Part shown: positions 1 through 11,599 of the stretch, in pieces
Layout: each line of letters starts with the position of its first letter
Numbering within the stretch: position 1 is the stretch's first letter
DNA from: Varroa destructor
Lineage: Eukaryota > Arthropoda > Arachnida > Mesostigmata > Varroidae
NCBI RefSeq assembly: GCF_002443255.2
Contig: NW_019211456.1
Location: 42,554,986-42,618,985 of the forward strand
DNA length: 64,000 bases
Direction: 5' to 3'
Program-made: the position numbers and the translations under genes
Notes under the pieces: generated by a model
Databases searched by the model: none
What the model saw: only the letters and a program-made list of their open reading frames with translations
What the model was told of the DNA's origin: nothing

Positions 1-1
1 C

Positions 2-727
2 GAGAGTGACATTTATCTGTGCGCGCTCTACTCCCATGCGAAATGGGCTGAACAGCCCCTGCTAGATAGTTTAAATGCAGCGGGCCTATGGACCAGGCTG
101 CACGTCAAGCAAATCATCTTTCTAGCGATTATTGTGTATCAACAAGGCCAGATCGTTTTAAAACATCGACTCAAGCTTATCGACTGGGCGTTGGCGCAAT
201 CGCGCCAAAAGAAGATTGTCTGCGGCAAGAAACAAGCTCGCGACATAACCGCTGCGTTAAATGAGACGTTTGGCACCATTCTAACTCTTCTTTACCTGAA
301 CATTTTCGCGCTGTTATATATTGGTTTTGTCCTAGGTATTCTGGAATCGGACAATGGCTTGAAATCCACCGGAAGGTCCTTTTTTATTGGCGCCCTACTA
401 CAGATGGCCATCTTGTATCAAATGGCGTCGGCTGGAAGCGAAATTAACAAGATTTGTAAACGGTCGGCATTTCGTACAGCCACGATCGCAGTTAAGGAGT
501 TGTGGAACTGGGAACAACAGAGCTATCTGAAAAGATATATGGCGTTTGACCAGGAGTTGGACTCGCTAATGATTTTAGATTGTTTTACGCATTCGAGAGC
601 AACCTTGATTTCGTATGTCGGTGTTCTAATAACGTGCTTAGGCGTACTCCTTCAGTTTGACTATCGCCTAATGGGAAGGTTCGACATATACAAAACAACC
701 GTATCGTCGCTTAAGGCTGCTGCTTAA
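2..727 (+). CDS. Gustatory receptor (7TM chemoreceptor family), C-terminal part, 5' end off the window
   Basis: The reading frame is open from base 2 to a TAA at 725-727, so about 241 residues are visible and the N-terminus lies to the left. Seen: several hydrophobic membrane-spanning stretches and a C-terminal SYVGVLITCLGVLLQFDY segment, which matches the TYxxxxxQF-type signature at the end of the last helix of insect and arachnid gustatory receptors, with Cys in place of Tyr. The whole region aligns clearly with the complete receptor at 5769-6941 on the other strand, sharing blocks such as HVKQ/HVRQ, NETFGT/NATFGT, DCFxHSxATL and GVLLQFDY. Known of the family: ligand-gated cation channels of taste and contact chemosensory neurons. 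The ligand cannot be inferred. A GTG at 134 is not a real start; coding continues upstream of it. No intron is visible in this part. Confidence 0.85.
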   Translation, partial: ESDIYLCALYSHAKWAEQPLLDSLNAAGLWTRLHVKQIIFLAIIVYQQGQIVLKHRLKLIDWALAQSRQKKIVCGKKQARDITAALNETFGTILTLLYLNIFALLYIGFVLGILESDNGLKSTGRSFFIGALLQMAILYQMASAGSEINKICKRSAFRTATIAVKELWNWEQQSYLKRYMAFDQELDSLMILDCFTHSRATLISYVGVLITCLGVLLQFDYRLMGRFDIYKTTVSSLKAAA

Positions 728-892
728 TATGCTCGAAAATGCTCGTACAGAACAATTTAAATACATTCAATTGATTTTAAGCATTGCAATGAACAAGTCG
801 GTAAGTTATCTTGTCCAACGCATCTGTGAATTGTATCAGATAGTCCTCGACAATGTTGCCATCAGTTATATTTTCACTGCTGTCTTAGAGAG

Positions 893-898
893 AATAAA
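893..898 (+). promoter_or_regulatory. Poly(A) signal AATAAA for the left gustatory receptor
   Basis: Canonical AATAAA about 165 bases after the receptor stop codon, in the right orientation. It is assigned by position only. Confidence 0.45.
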
Positions 899-1765
899 CT
901 GGATATAGCAATGAAGTAGCGGACTAATATCTATGCAAGGCGTACACATGTCATAGCTACTAATCTAGTAATTATCTGAATAGGACTTCCAAGGAGATAA
1001 TTAGGCTTAAATCGCGAATGAGTTGCACGGAGTCAACAAATTTCAATTATTTTTCGCCGTAATTATGTAACGCTTGACCCTACGGTATGAATGAAGGAAC
1101 ATATAGCTTCCTGTGGCGTGCAACCACTCGTGTCACTGGTTAAAGGAGTACTAGGTCAGCAATAGTGATCATAAGGATGAAACGCAGGGGCAAAAAGGTA
1201 CACTGCTAAAGTCAACTGCATTGCCCTCAAGACAGATGACAAATTGCAAACATAACATAATATTTCGGACAATATGATGTAAAAGGTAAGTATCTGTCTG
1301 AAAATCTGATTTCGAACTCGCTAGTAAATTTCATATCCAGTTGACAAGCCAGTATTCAAGCTCTTTCGTTTGTCCGAAGTTGAGAACTATAACGTATGTC
1401 TGCAAAAACTACAATTTAGACTTGTGCGCCCCTGCGTCGAAGAGAATTAGTCTTCACAGCGGTAGAGTCATTAGCCGGCAAGAAATTGCAGACAGCGTCA
1501 ACAGGCATTCTGTCCATGACGAGAGAACAGGAGGTATTTTGCGAAATGAACCGGTAATTTTCGGGCTAGTTACAAGACCCCTTTTCATGCAGGGCTTTAA
1601 TAGTAGATACTTCAAGCCGAGATTAAGCTAGACCATACTTAAGACGATGCGAAATATCGATGAAAATAAGTTTGAAGTATGAGTTATTTCTCAAAATGCC
1701 ACAAACATATGCTTAGCAGAAGCAAAGCTGATTTTTTCGTGCTTCGTTGTGAGAAATAATCGAAG

Positions 1766-1785
1766 GAAAGAAAGAAAGAAAGAAA
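1766..1785. repeat. (GAAA)5 microsatellite
   Basis: Five uninterrupted GAAA units directly visible. Confidence 0.95.
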
Positions 1786-2527
1786 TCCGCATTATTACAC
1801 ATATACCTAGTACCGTATCAGGTACGGTCCCATATAGATGTTCTACGATCAAAATCTCCAGGTGATTTAAACGTTGTGAGTAAGGGTGGGTCGCATAAAG
1901 AAGGACGTTAAAGAGGTAAGCTTATTTTAGCATTTTTTGTTTATTGAACCTTCGTATAGTTTCGAAATTATTATAACTAAGCTTAGGTTGCATTCGGTAT
2001 TTTCGGACTTCGTGTGTTTACGACGGATGTATGGATGTTGTGCATGAAGGTGTTATCATTGACAGCATTCTCAGATATTATGATGTTGAACGTTACAGAT
2101 GATGTATTTAGTAACTGGGCCCGTTTTGCTTTCAGCGATCTTCTTTCGAGTGACTGTGTTTGCTTTTAGAAACCTCTGATTTGTTTCGATTTCGAAATAC
2201 TTCTCTATTGCGTAGCTCTAGCCGACCAGATTGCGAGGTTAGTCGAAGTTTGTCGGAGAGCGGATTCGAGTAAAAACAATGTTGACGAGATCAGGAATGT
2301 AGATAATCTCTCGTCCGGAAATTGTTGAGGCCTATTCAGACATGTCTTATGTTATATATAGTTAGGTGTTGTGAGAGAAGGGTAATAGACGTAACAAAAT
2401 GGTACTCTTACTGTTGGCGTTGGTACATTTTAACTAACGGAAAGAGATCGATCAAATATTGCTACAACTTTACAATCAAATAAGACAGGCATGCCTAAGC
2501 ATGTGACTATGAGCAAATCAAATCCTA

Positions 2528-2551
2528 TTGTTGTTGTTGTTGTTGTTGTTG
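2528..2551. repeat. (TTG)8 microsatellite
   Basis: Eight uninterrupted TTG units. They create a short spurious poly-valine frame. Confidence 0.95.
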
Positions 2552-3108
2552 CGGGCGATTTAAAATTAATGTTTCCTACATGTGTAAATAGAAACGTTTG
2601 GCTTCACTTCGCTGTCATTTATCGGACGTTTTCTTCCCCCTTTTGTGCTACTTTCGTAAGCCTTACGTTTAAATAACTTTGTAACGTAACATATTACGGA
2701 TTACAGATGGATACTTTTGAAGCATATCTATCATATTTTTTTTTATGAAGCATGTCACATACTAAAAAAGCAAGCGATAACAGTAAAGCGGCGATAAATG
2801 CGTTAAGGCACAAGCAACAAAATAGCCAACAAGCGTTACGTTTACAATTAAGTGGTTGTCGTCATCCGCCTTTTCAATTACGTGTTTGGGGGGCCTCTGA
2901 TGTTGTTAGAGGCCATGACGACTAAATTAAATGAAGATAATCACGTGTTGCCTTAGACCTCGTGGTCGCTCCCAAGCTGTTAGAAAAGTTGAGCTTCTAT
3001 CAACGCGTTACCTTCTGACCAATACATCAATCAGCAAAGGCCGAACAGTATAGTTCTAATACTGTAATAGATCTGTCACTTGCCGTGGTGCTTAGAAGCC
3101 ACATTGTT

Positions 3109-3155
3109 AACGGTTAGAAGCAACGGTTAGAAACGGTAACGGTAAGAACGGTTAT
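3109..3155. repeat. Clustered short repeats of AACGGTTAGAA / AACGGTAA
   Basis: The 11-mer AACGGTTAGAA occurs twice 13 bases apart (3109 and 3122). It is followed at once by degenerate AACGGTA and GAACGGTT copies, giving a short imperfect tandem array. Confidence 0.8.
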
Positions 3156-5768
3156 ACAACGATACAGTTGCTTGGCATGCATTGTGCCGTACTGACAAAA
3201 TAAGGGCGAGATTGAGAAAGTATTTAGCTGAAAATCTAAACGAAAACATCTAAAGAACAAAGTCGTCAAGTATGATATCCACACTACATAAAGCGCTTAC
3301 CCTAGATCCTTTCAATAGCTTTAATTAAACTTAGGCGCTGTAGGATATGCCCAATAAAACGGCCTGGTTGGCAACGTATACAGCAGAAAATAAACATCGC
3401 TAGACCGTACGTTCAATTGTGCTGCGACTATAATTACTTTCCTACAAAACGTCGCCTTCGGGTGAGGCATGCCTTTCTTGATAAAATGGTTTGGCGAATA
3501 GCACGTTCAGGTTTTGTGCATATGTGTACGGCGGTGTCAAATTTTGCTGTCAAAGCTTGTGCGCGTTCCGTACGCTTTCTTCATAGGCTTTGGCTTTTAC
3601 ATACACCTTTTTCAATAGCGTATGCTTTCCTTTCATAAGTAGGCTTTGCAGGTTGAAATGTTTACTGGCTGAGAAATTGCTAGGTCCAACACGTACAGTA
3701 AGAGAAGCAGGGGCAAATCCAGTGTGCTGACCCCTATGTTCTGAGAGGCCTAACGAACATACTATGTGCAGAATAAGCAAACAGAACGAATCTTTTTTTT
3801 ACTTAGTTCAATTTAGTGTTCAACACACAATATGTTTCTCGAAGAAATGAGCGTATATAGATACGCAACGTCAAAGAGTCAGTGTAATCAACTATATCAA
3901 GTAGGTAGCTTTAAGGAAGTACTGTAGATTTTATAAAAAAAATACTCCTTAAACAATGGCTGCTTTAGCTGTAGCGAACTCGTTTGAATAGTGCCTTATA
4001 TTGAACACATTTAGAGCACTTGATTGTTTTGCCTAAATGAAATAGCTAAACTTATGAATTATAGTTGTTAAATAGATAAAATTAGCAGGTGCCAAAAATA
4101 CAGAGAGCGAAAGCCGAGCCTACCTGCCATCTAAAGTTAGATATGAGACCTTCGCTACAATTTAGCGTTTGCAGGCCAATAGCATACGCAAGGGCCAGTT
4201 TCTGAATGAGTTAATAGTAATTCATATACATATGTGTCACCGTAATCGAGTGCTTTAATGATAGACCTTGTGGCCTGACGGGCAGCTTTTGTTTGCCAAT
4301 TCGATTTGAAGCGTGCCATTTGGCATCCGTGGCAATAGTTTTTATCAACAAGAAAATAATACATCATTAACGGTAGAATGCACTTTTTTCTGCACCATGT
4401 CAAGTTCATGATGTTGCCACGCAATACGAAAACTTAGGTACGACAAGAATATTGCATAATGCGATACAGGCTTGAAACTTCTAAATATCGTAAAGATTGA
4501 GCTACAAACGAAGTTTAAGGCCAACAAAACAAGGAAAACAAAAAAAAAGATGATTCTCGATACCGAATGAAGAAACCATACAAAATCGCAGATTATTGAA
4601 CTGCATATTTTTTGCATTCATGCTCGTATTACGTTGTTAGTTACTCACACAATCCCTACCATCGCGTTGATTTACTATTTGTAACTTTGTTCACTTGTGT
4701 CTAACATAGCATATGTATTCCATTAAATTTTCTATTAGATGAAAATTATAGAACTGTAGATTTCTTCAACGCTATCAAGTCCAACTAGTATTTTAAACCT
4801 TATGTCTTGGTGGAAAAATGATTCAACCCGAGAATCAGCGACATTTCATTCCAAAGTCAAACCATAACCAAAAATCAAAACTAGGTACTGTCAGTAACTC
4901 GAATAGGCTCGTCAACAGGTTTCCAGGCCTATGAACAGTCGCGCATGTACAGAGACAGCCTCAGTCTTTAGTCATTGTCCCACTTAATATTAACTAGTAT
5001 ATTAAAGCCTTTTATTACCACTATTAGTGCGATATAATGCTCTTAGTCTATTTCCTAGATATTTGTTTATATGAAGTCACTTTAATATAGAATTGGTTAG
5101 AAATATATTAGAGGTAATAACGCGCCTGCTGACGAGGTCATTTGAACCAGACCATAAGGATGGCCAGTACAGATACATGGATTCGTAATGCACAGCAGTG
5201 GGGACCCTCTTTCATCGTGATAAGAGCTTGATGAGCTGATTCGAGGCGTCAGAGTAGATGGGGATGATGATACTTGCACCTCTCATTCCGTTCACGCATT
5301 TGATTTTTACAATTGTTTTTTTTTGTTTTTCCCATCCGAAGATATACAGAAAAGCCTTTATAACTGTGTCTACACCGCCGAGCAAAACTAGTATAACGCC
5401 GAAACAGTCATTCATCCTTCAAATAATTTCTCTTCGGGTTCAGTCTTTTCTGCGAAGATATCTTCGATTAACTTGTACGAGGCCTGCCCTAATGGGTCAT
5501 TTCCTGCGACTCCTCGGATAACTATTTCTAGTTTTAGGTTCAGTATGCCATTAAACGGGAGTTTAGGCCGCTAGCAACAGCATGAAACGAACTGGATCAA
5601 TGCCCAGTTTCTAATCGAGACTATCTTATACGTTCATAGGTTTAGGCAAATACATTATCACTGCACCATCTTGAGGGAACTACTCACACTACTGTTAACA
5701 TTCGAGGCTAGTTTACACAACTGGTTGACAACTGGTTTTGCCCCGGAATTATATGCAAGGCCCTCCAT

Positions 5769-6941
5769 CTATTTGGTGGTCATGTTTAAGGCAAGTACAG
5801 TAAGCTTCGATCTGTCAAACGTTGCCATAAGTTTATAATCAAATTGAAGGAGCACTCCCATACAGGTTACAAGCATGCCGAGATAAGAGACTAGAGTGGC
5901 TTTCGAATGGACGAAGCAATCAAAGATTGTCAACGCATCCTGTTGATCGTCATAGGCCAGTGTCCTCCGTAAAAAGATTTGCTCTTTTGAACTAATCATT
6001 GACAGTTCAAAACAGGCTGACCTGTACGCTGTGCGACGGCAAAGCTTAATGACATCGCTTCCAACACAGGCCATATAATATAGGCCACAAGCTAAGAACA
6101 GGAGATTTATATGTCGCATCACACGGAGGCACACTGGCACCTTCTTAAACGGAGCAACTTCATCAACAAAGACAATATATAGTCTCGAAAAGACTTGCAG
6201 GTACAGCAGGGCCAAAAATGTACCGAACGTAGCATTTAGACTCGAAGTTATCCCCCGAATATCTGCCTTAACTTTGGACAGTTGTACTGTTCGTACAGTG
6301 CTCGTGAACATCAGATCAGCTTGTCGGAGTCGACACCTGAGTATGACCTGACCTTGCATATATATGATGATAGCCAGACATTCCACTTGGCGCACGTGTA
6401 CGGAGCTCCATAAACCGAGGATGTATGTAGATGTTAGCGCGACGTGATACAAGTTAACTCTCTTGGTAGTAAGGATAGCATGAATAAGGTTGTATAAGAT
6501 TGAGGTCAGCCAGTTATAAAACCATGCTGCAAAGATTGTTCCGTGAAAGGGGTGCAGATGTTCCGTCCGAAACAAGTGTCTAAGGGCTTCTTGATGCTGC
6601 CACAGGGATCTGGCCGTTTGCGCTATTAACAGGAGATCGCAGAAGTAATAGGCCATAGTAAAGATGTCGGTTGCGCTTAGTTGCTTTGTTACCGAGACCC
6701 TAAGCGAGATATATAAGCCGGTTTGAATCACGTGAAAGATGAGATTCATCGCGAAAAATAGTCTGAACGGAATGCATAGCCATTTTCGGGCAGTACCATG
6801 TTTTTCAGAGGAACAACCGCACAGCAGGCTACCAAAATCGAGTCCACAGATAAGGGAGAGCACTGCTATAAATGAAAAGCAACACTTGCTTAGCCAGGAT
6901 CGATTGACACACCTGATTTTACGTTCAGACGTGAGTGACAT
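5769..6941 (-). CDS. Gustatory receptor (7TM chemoreceptor family), complete single exon
   Basis: A single-exon frame of 390 codons. The ATG at 6941-6939 is the first Met after an in-frame stop (TGA at 6965-6963), which fixes the start. Length fits arthropod gustatory receptors. Seen: about seven hydrophobic segments spread over the protein and a C-terminal SYLGMLVTCMGVLLQFDYKL motif, corresponding to the family TYxxxxxQF signature with Cys replacing Tyr. It is a clear paralogue of the partial receptor at 2-727, which it faces tail to tail across 5 kb of non-coding DNA. Known of the family: taste or contact chemoreceptor channel in sensory neuron membranes. Ligand unknown. No intron, frameshift or internal stop, so it looks intact. 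Confidence 0.87.
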   Translation of the reverse strand: MSLTSERKIRCVNRSWLSKCCFSFIAVLSLICGLDFGSLLCGCSSEKHGTARKWLCIPFRLFFAMNLIFHVIQTGLYISLRVSVTKQLSATDIFTMAYYFCDLLLIAQTARSLWQHQEALRHLFRTEHLHPFHGTIFAAWFYNWLTSILYNLIHAILTTKRVNLYHVALTSTYILGLWSSVHVRQVECLAIIIYMQGQVILRCRLRQADLMFTSTVRTVQLSKVKADIRGITSSLNATFGTFLALLYLQVFSRLYIVFVDEVAPFKKVPVCLRVMRHINLLFLACGLYYMACVGSDVIKLCRRTAYRSACFELSMISSKEQIFLRRTLAYDDQQDALTIFDCFVHSKATLVSYLGMLVTCMGVLLQFDYKLMATFDRSKLTVLALNMTTK

Positions 6942-9235
6942 TTTTGTAAGCTGATCAAAATGTCACCATGTATTACACAGATCTTCACACGCTGAGTGAG
7001 TACAGTCTTCTCTAACGTTAGGACCTTGTGACAAAATCTGTGCTGCCTTATAGACTGCTGGCTCTTTTAGTTCAGTTGGTTTAAACACAAACTTTTTCAA
7101 AACATAATTCAATCTTTTTGTTACATTTATACATTAATACAAACAACTACTGCTCTAGTGAAACGATTGCGATCGATTAATCAATATAAAATACAAAGGA
7201 TGCATTGTGTAAATAGCTTTAAAGCATGCCATTACTTTCAATAGACCACGCTACTGTGAAGAAGCCGTTCTATACATGCTTTCGACGCAATTGTTAGTCC
7301 AAATATTTTTACACAGGTTGTAGACTAAGCAATGATAATCTTAATGCACAAAGCAATAAGGTAAAAAATATAGAAGATGGTAACATTTTTTATTCGAATT
7401 GCAGTGTTACGTCCTTTAACGTTGTTATTTAGATTGTTGCATTCATCATTTTTTATGATGTTTTGCTATTGTATGTCAATATTCATTGATTGTATTATGT
7501 CAGTTTTAAGTTTAAGTTTAAGTAAGTTTAAAAAGTTCTATGAGTAAAAATAATTTTTTGATACATTTTTGACATCACTAATGGTTAACTTAAGAATTTA
7601 CGTTCGTCTTTCATTAAGGTAATGTAAAATTATGACCATATCAAACGCGCCTATTTTATTTTTATGCGAATTTACTCGATACTGTCGTCAAAGAAGCATC
7701 AATGATTATTACCATACAAGTTCCTACTATGGAGTCACTTGAACTAAAGGGGACGTCTTGCTGTAGGTCATGGGCCAATGCCTTCGGAAAGAACCCTGTT
7801 TGTTACAACTGAGTAATAGGAACGCAAACGAGGCTGTCCTGTTGTAGGCTATTCTACAACAGAGCTTGATAATGTTGCCCCATTGTACGAATAAGGAATA
7901 TAACACAAACGAAACATAGCAGACACAGCAAGTCTAACACTATTCCAATATTTGCATTTGCAATAATAAATGAAATTTATAGTACTGAAAAGATTTTTTG
8001 ATATGGCAGCAATATTAGCATAGGAAACACGATATTCAGGCTTGATATCATCCTTCAAATATTATTTTTATCGTTAGTCAGGTGCTTTTAATTCCAGTTA
8101 ACACCGATCCAATCTGCCGAAGCCGTCATTAAAGCACAGTAGCACCTTGCATGTAAATAGGGGATAGATACTGCAGTTGTTTGATTTGGATTAAGTAATA
8201 CTAAGCAACCAGATAATCATTGGATAGCACTTACTTATTAATCAGTACCGTGTAGAAATGCACAAAAAGCACGATCGTAGGGGATACTAAGAAGACGAAT
8301 TTATCACAGTAATTAAAATGGCTTACATGAAACAAACGAATTGTGTCTAGGCCTATACCGATCTCGCGGTATGTTGTATGTTATTGACGTAATATGCAAA
8401 CACAAAAATATCGATAGCGCATGGAACTCGTTATTACAGATTTGCTCAGTGATGCAGTATAGGCCAGACAAGATAGAGTAGGCAATTTTCCCTAGTAACC
8501 ACCAACCAGCTCAGAAATCCGCATCGAGTGATCAAGAAGCTTATACATTTGCTTGCTCACTAATCACTAGACAATTAGATCTAAAGAGGATAATTCGGAT
8601 TTGAACTACCTCGACGAGCTACCGTGAACAGCCTATCCTTTAGGTCGCATAGCAACCATCGTATAATGCTATATTTCATTAGCAACAAGATTTAGTAACA
8701 GATCAATCTCAGTTAACGAAATCAATACGCCAGTCTAAACGCTCGAAACAATATCAATCGCCTAATTCACAAGTATTCGTGTTTCTATAAAATACATAAT
8801 TAGGGGAAATAATTCTATCATAGATATAATTTTTACAAGGATTATAATTTAAATCGACAAGAATGAAGCAACAAGGAAGGGTAATGGTTAAAGAGGGTTT
8901 TCAAAGATTTTTAACCAGTGCCGGCTCAAGCCATTATAATACTGTTTAATACACAACTATATTTAAAAAGCCCAGCGTATTATGAGATAACTAAATTCCT
9001 TACACAGAAAAAACTAACTTGCCGTTGTTCTCATAGGCCCTAAGTACTGCGCGTACTACAAACACTGAGCTGTGTCTCACTTGTGACCCAACCTAAACAG
9101 TAGACAAAACAGATGATTAAAACGTATCCAATTTATTTGCCCCCATATTGCCATCGAGTAGGTTTTTTGCACTTCACAATTTCGCCGTTACGGTGCGTCG
9201 TCTCGTATATTTCTTTCTACGCAAATAAAACAATC
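6942..9235. other. Intergenic AT-rich stretch
   Basis: No coding exon recognised. Contains TTTAAG tandem copies near 7500-7525. The candidate frame at 7849-8058 (minus) lacks any domain or splice partner. Confidence 0.5.
9132..9137 (-). promoter_or_regulatory. Poly(A) signal AATAAA for the SLC22 gene
   Basis: TTTATT on the plus strand, that is AATAAA on the gene strand, about 100 bases after the stop codon. Confidence 0.5.
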
Positions 9236-10807
9236 CTATTTGGTATTTTTCAATTTTTTACTAATCGCGTTTGACTCGGCAAAGCTATCAGGTAAGTCGT
9301 GATTAAGGGTCTCCGGAATGAAGTTCAATGTGGCTGTAGCGCCTAAAGAAAAAGCTGTGAGAATTAAATGTGGGGCAGATGCTCGCCAGTTTGCGAGGTC
9401 ACGCATAAACGGTGCAATCATACCTCCGATCCGGCCGCAGCAAAAGCAGCATGCAAAACCAAAAACCCTCGCTGGTGTAGGCAATAGTTCGAACGTGTAA
9501 ATCCACTTGATGGCCGTTGACATGACGAGAAGAAAGCGACACGTCATGTTTAACCCTAATCGAATAAAGACCATGTCCGTAGGAGTGAACGCTAAAATGA
9601 ATGAGGCAATTCCTGCCAGTAGCAGAGTAATTGCTAGAGACGTCCTTCGATGGCTATAGCGAATGAGAAAGATACTTAAAATGCCTCCAGGTATTTCAGC
9701 TGCGGCAGATAAAGCGAAGCTCATGAAGCGGCCGCCCCCCAGCTTCGTTGATAAAAAAGCATTGGCAAAATAAAATGTATTTTCGAAAAACCAGTAAATA
9801 AGAAGCATCAACAAGTTATTGCGGAGTCGACGATGTGACCATATGTCGCTAAGTGTGAGGTTTTTAGAAGCGGCGTCAGCTTGCGCCTTTGCTATCAATG
9901 CAGGGGTTAACTCTTCCAAGTCTGGGCACTCGCGACCATTTTGACGAAATATCCTGGTTAGAGCAGTCTTAGCCTCTGATAAGCGCCCTTTTGCTAGTAA
10001 CCATCGAGGGGACTCCTGAATAAATATGAGGCACGGTAGCATAAGAATAGTTGAAAGTCCTACTGAAATCTGTACCCAGCGCCAGTTATTGAGAGCCATT
10101 GCAAGAAGAGGAAGAAGTATCATGGGTAGTGTAAATCCGAGCGAGAAACCGATATTTAAAAGGTTCCGGTCACGGGGAAGGCAGATCTCGGTGTAAAGTG
10201 TCGCGGTCGTTGTCTGGAGACCCGATACGGCCATAGCTTGTAGAAAACGAAAACCATTGAAAACATGAACTGATGTACTCCAGGCAGCTACCGTACCAAA
10301 TATAAACACAGACGCCGTTGAAACCAACAACATAAATCGTCTTCCGTACCAATCTGAAAGTTGACCTATAAATAAAGCTCCAATAAATTGTCCTACAAAC
10401 GAAACACTCTGCATTGCCGAGCGCATCCAGTCGCGCTTACATACAAGGTCCCACTCCACCACACTGCTGCTTGGCGCAGACATGTTATATTCCCATCTAT
10501 CACACTCCTCGGTAATATTTGGCCATATTGTATTCTCTACTATAACGTAACGTTGGCAGCGGCTTAGCTTTCCATTTATACGTGGTATACCATTTTCTTT
10601 CCAAAATTGAAGGTTGTTTTCCACCTCGCCCTCCTGCAATACAGTTGGCGGAGAACACCAGTGGTCCACGTCTCCAGCTAAGAAATCGATGCTAGTAAGC
10701 GTCCACGATGTCGGGAAAGCTCGAAGAACCGTCAATAACATAACAACGAACTGATACCTTCCGAACGAGCCCACAACGGTGGACACATCTAGCATAATTT
10801 CCGCCAT
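9236..10807 (-). CDS. SLC22-family organic cation/anion transporter (OCT-like)
   Basis: An uninterrupted 523-codon frame. The ATG at 10807-10805 follows an in-frame TAG nine bases upstream, and TAG at 9238-9236 ends it. Seen: an N-terminal helix, then a large extracellular loop with several cysteines; DRWEYN followed by EWDLVCKRDWMRSAMQS; GQLSDWYGRR between helices 2 and 3 (major facilitator signature); ESPRWLLAKGR after helix 6; and PETLNHDLPDS near the C-terminus. These are the landmark motifs of SLC22 proteins in their usual order, and the length is normal for the family. Known role: polyspecific uptake of organic cations, carnitine or organic anions across the plasma membrane by 12-helix carriers. 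The substrate cannot be read from sequence. No intron is present, which is unusual beside the intron-rich genes to the right, so a retrocopy origin is possible. Confidence 0.9.
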   Translation of the reverse strand: MAEIMLDVSTVVGSFGRYQFVVMLLTVLRAFPTSWTLTSIDFLAGDVDHWCSPPTVLQEGEVENNLQFWKENGIPRINGKLSRCQRYVIVENTIWPNITEECDRWEYNMSAPSSSVVEWDLVCKRDWMRSAMQSVSFVGQFIGALFIGQLSDWYGRRFMLLVSTASVFIFGTVAAWSTSVHVFNGFRFLQAMAVSGLQTTTATLYTEICLPRDRNLLNIGFSLGFTLPMILLPLLAMALNNWRWVQISVGLSTILMLPCLIFIQESPRWLLAKGRLSEAKTALTRIFRQNGRECPDLEELTPALIAKAQADAASKNLTLSDIWSHRRLRNNLLMLLIYWFFENTFYFANAFLSTKLGGGRFMSFALSAAAEIPGGILSIFLIRYSHRRTSLAITLLLAGIASFILAFTPTDMVFIRLGLNMTCRFLLVMSTAIKWIYTFELLPTPARVFGFACCFCCGRIGGMIAPFMRDLANWRASAPHLILTAFSLGATATLNFIPETLNHDLPDSFAESNAISKKLKNTK

Positions 10808-11599
10808 GTTGCGCTAAAATTATTTAAGGCGTCCAGGAAAAAAAGGTGTGTTTGTTTCACTGACGAATGTTTCAATCCGCAATTAATCTTCACTAACGAA
10901 TTAAATTTTAAATAAAAGGTTTCCTACACCAACGTCTCCTTATCGAAGCACGAGAACGACTGGCGCATCCCGCGACTAACCTGTGGCATTGTTGTCACAA
11001 GTAATACAGTAATGTAACCGCCTCAAATGCCTTTATCTATAAGCGAGGACGAATGTTGCCCTTTCAACGAGAGTCGTCACGCAGTCTTGAGCACTTTCTT
11101 CCATAGGTACGGTCCATCCTCGAGTCGATTTTCCATTGAGTCCGATAAACGCCGCCGATATTGCGGAAGCAAACAATTAAGGTATATAAGGCGATCCTTA
11201 AGGATTTTAACCTTATTACTCAAGGATAGTGTGCCGCCTTCTCAGACATCACTTCGGTTTACTGAGCTTGCTGTATGACACTTTTAATACGTCACCTTAC
11301 TTCATATGCTTATCTTAATAGAATAAATAAAGTAAACATGAGACGTTATAAAATGTGCGACTGGTGTTTGATTTTCAAAGCGTGTAAGCTTAAATTTATT
11401 GAGTGTAGATATTAATTTAATTATATTACGTTTACGATACTTCCGCAGATATACAACTCTTAAGTCTAGCAGAGTCTATGTATTTACAAGCGAGTCCGTC
11501 GGGCTTTCGAAATTCGCACCGCTAGCAAACGAAATATGACTGGTAAATCTTTCTTCTATAAACTTGTGAATGAAAACCGATTGAATTTGCCTTAGGAAG

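Larger units (their letters stand above)
728..5768. other. Intergenic stretch between the two convergent gustatory receptors
   Basis: About 5 kb of AT-rich DNA without a convincing gene. The open frames here (for example 1341-1631 plus, 4155-4424 minus, 5258-5521 plus) mostly lack an ATG start and show no recognisable domain. The 1341 frame begins just after an AG that could be a splice acceptor, but it has no partner exon that I can see. Short simple repeats are listed separately. Confidence 0.5.

Noticed and set aside
1341..1631. 96-codon plus frame following an AG acceptor
   Set aside because: Starts at TTG, no partner exon or family found. Probably chance or an old relic.
11027..11278. 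83-codon ATG frame upstream of the SLC22 gene
   Set aside because: No domain, no splice partner, and it lies in the likely SLC22 promoter region. A small gene cannot be excluded, but I cannot support it.
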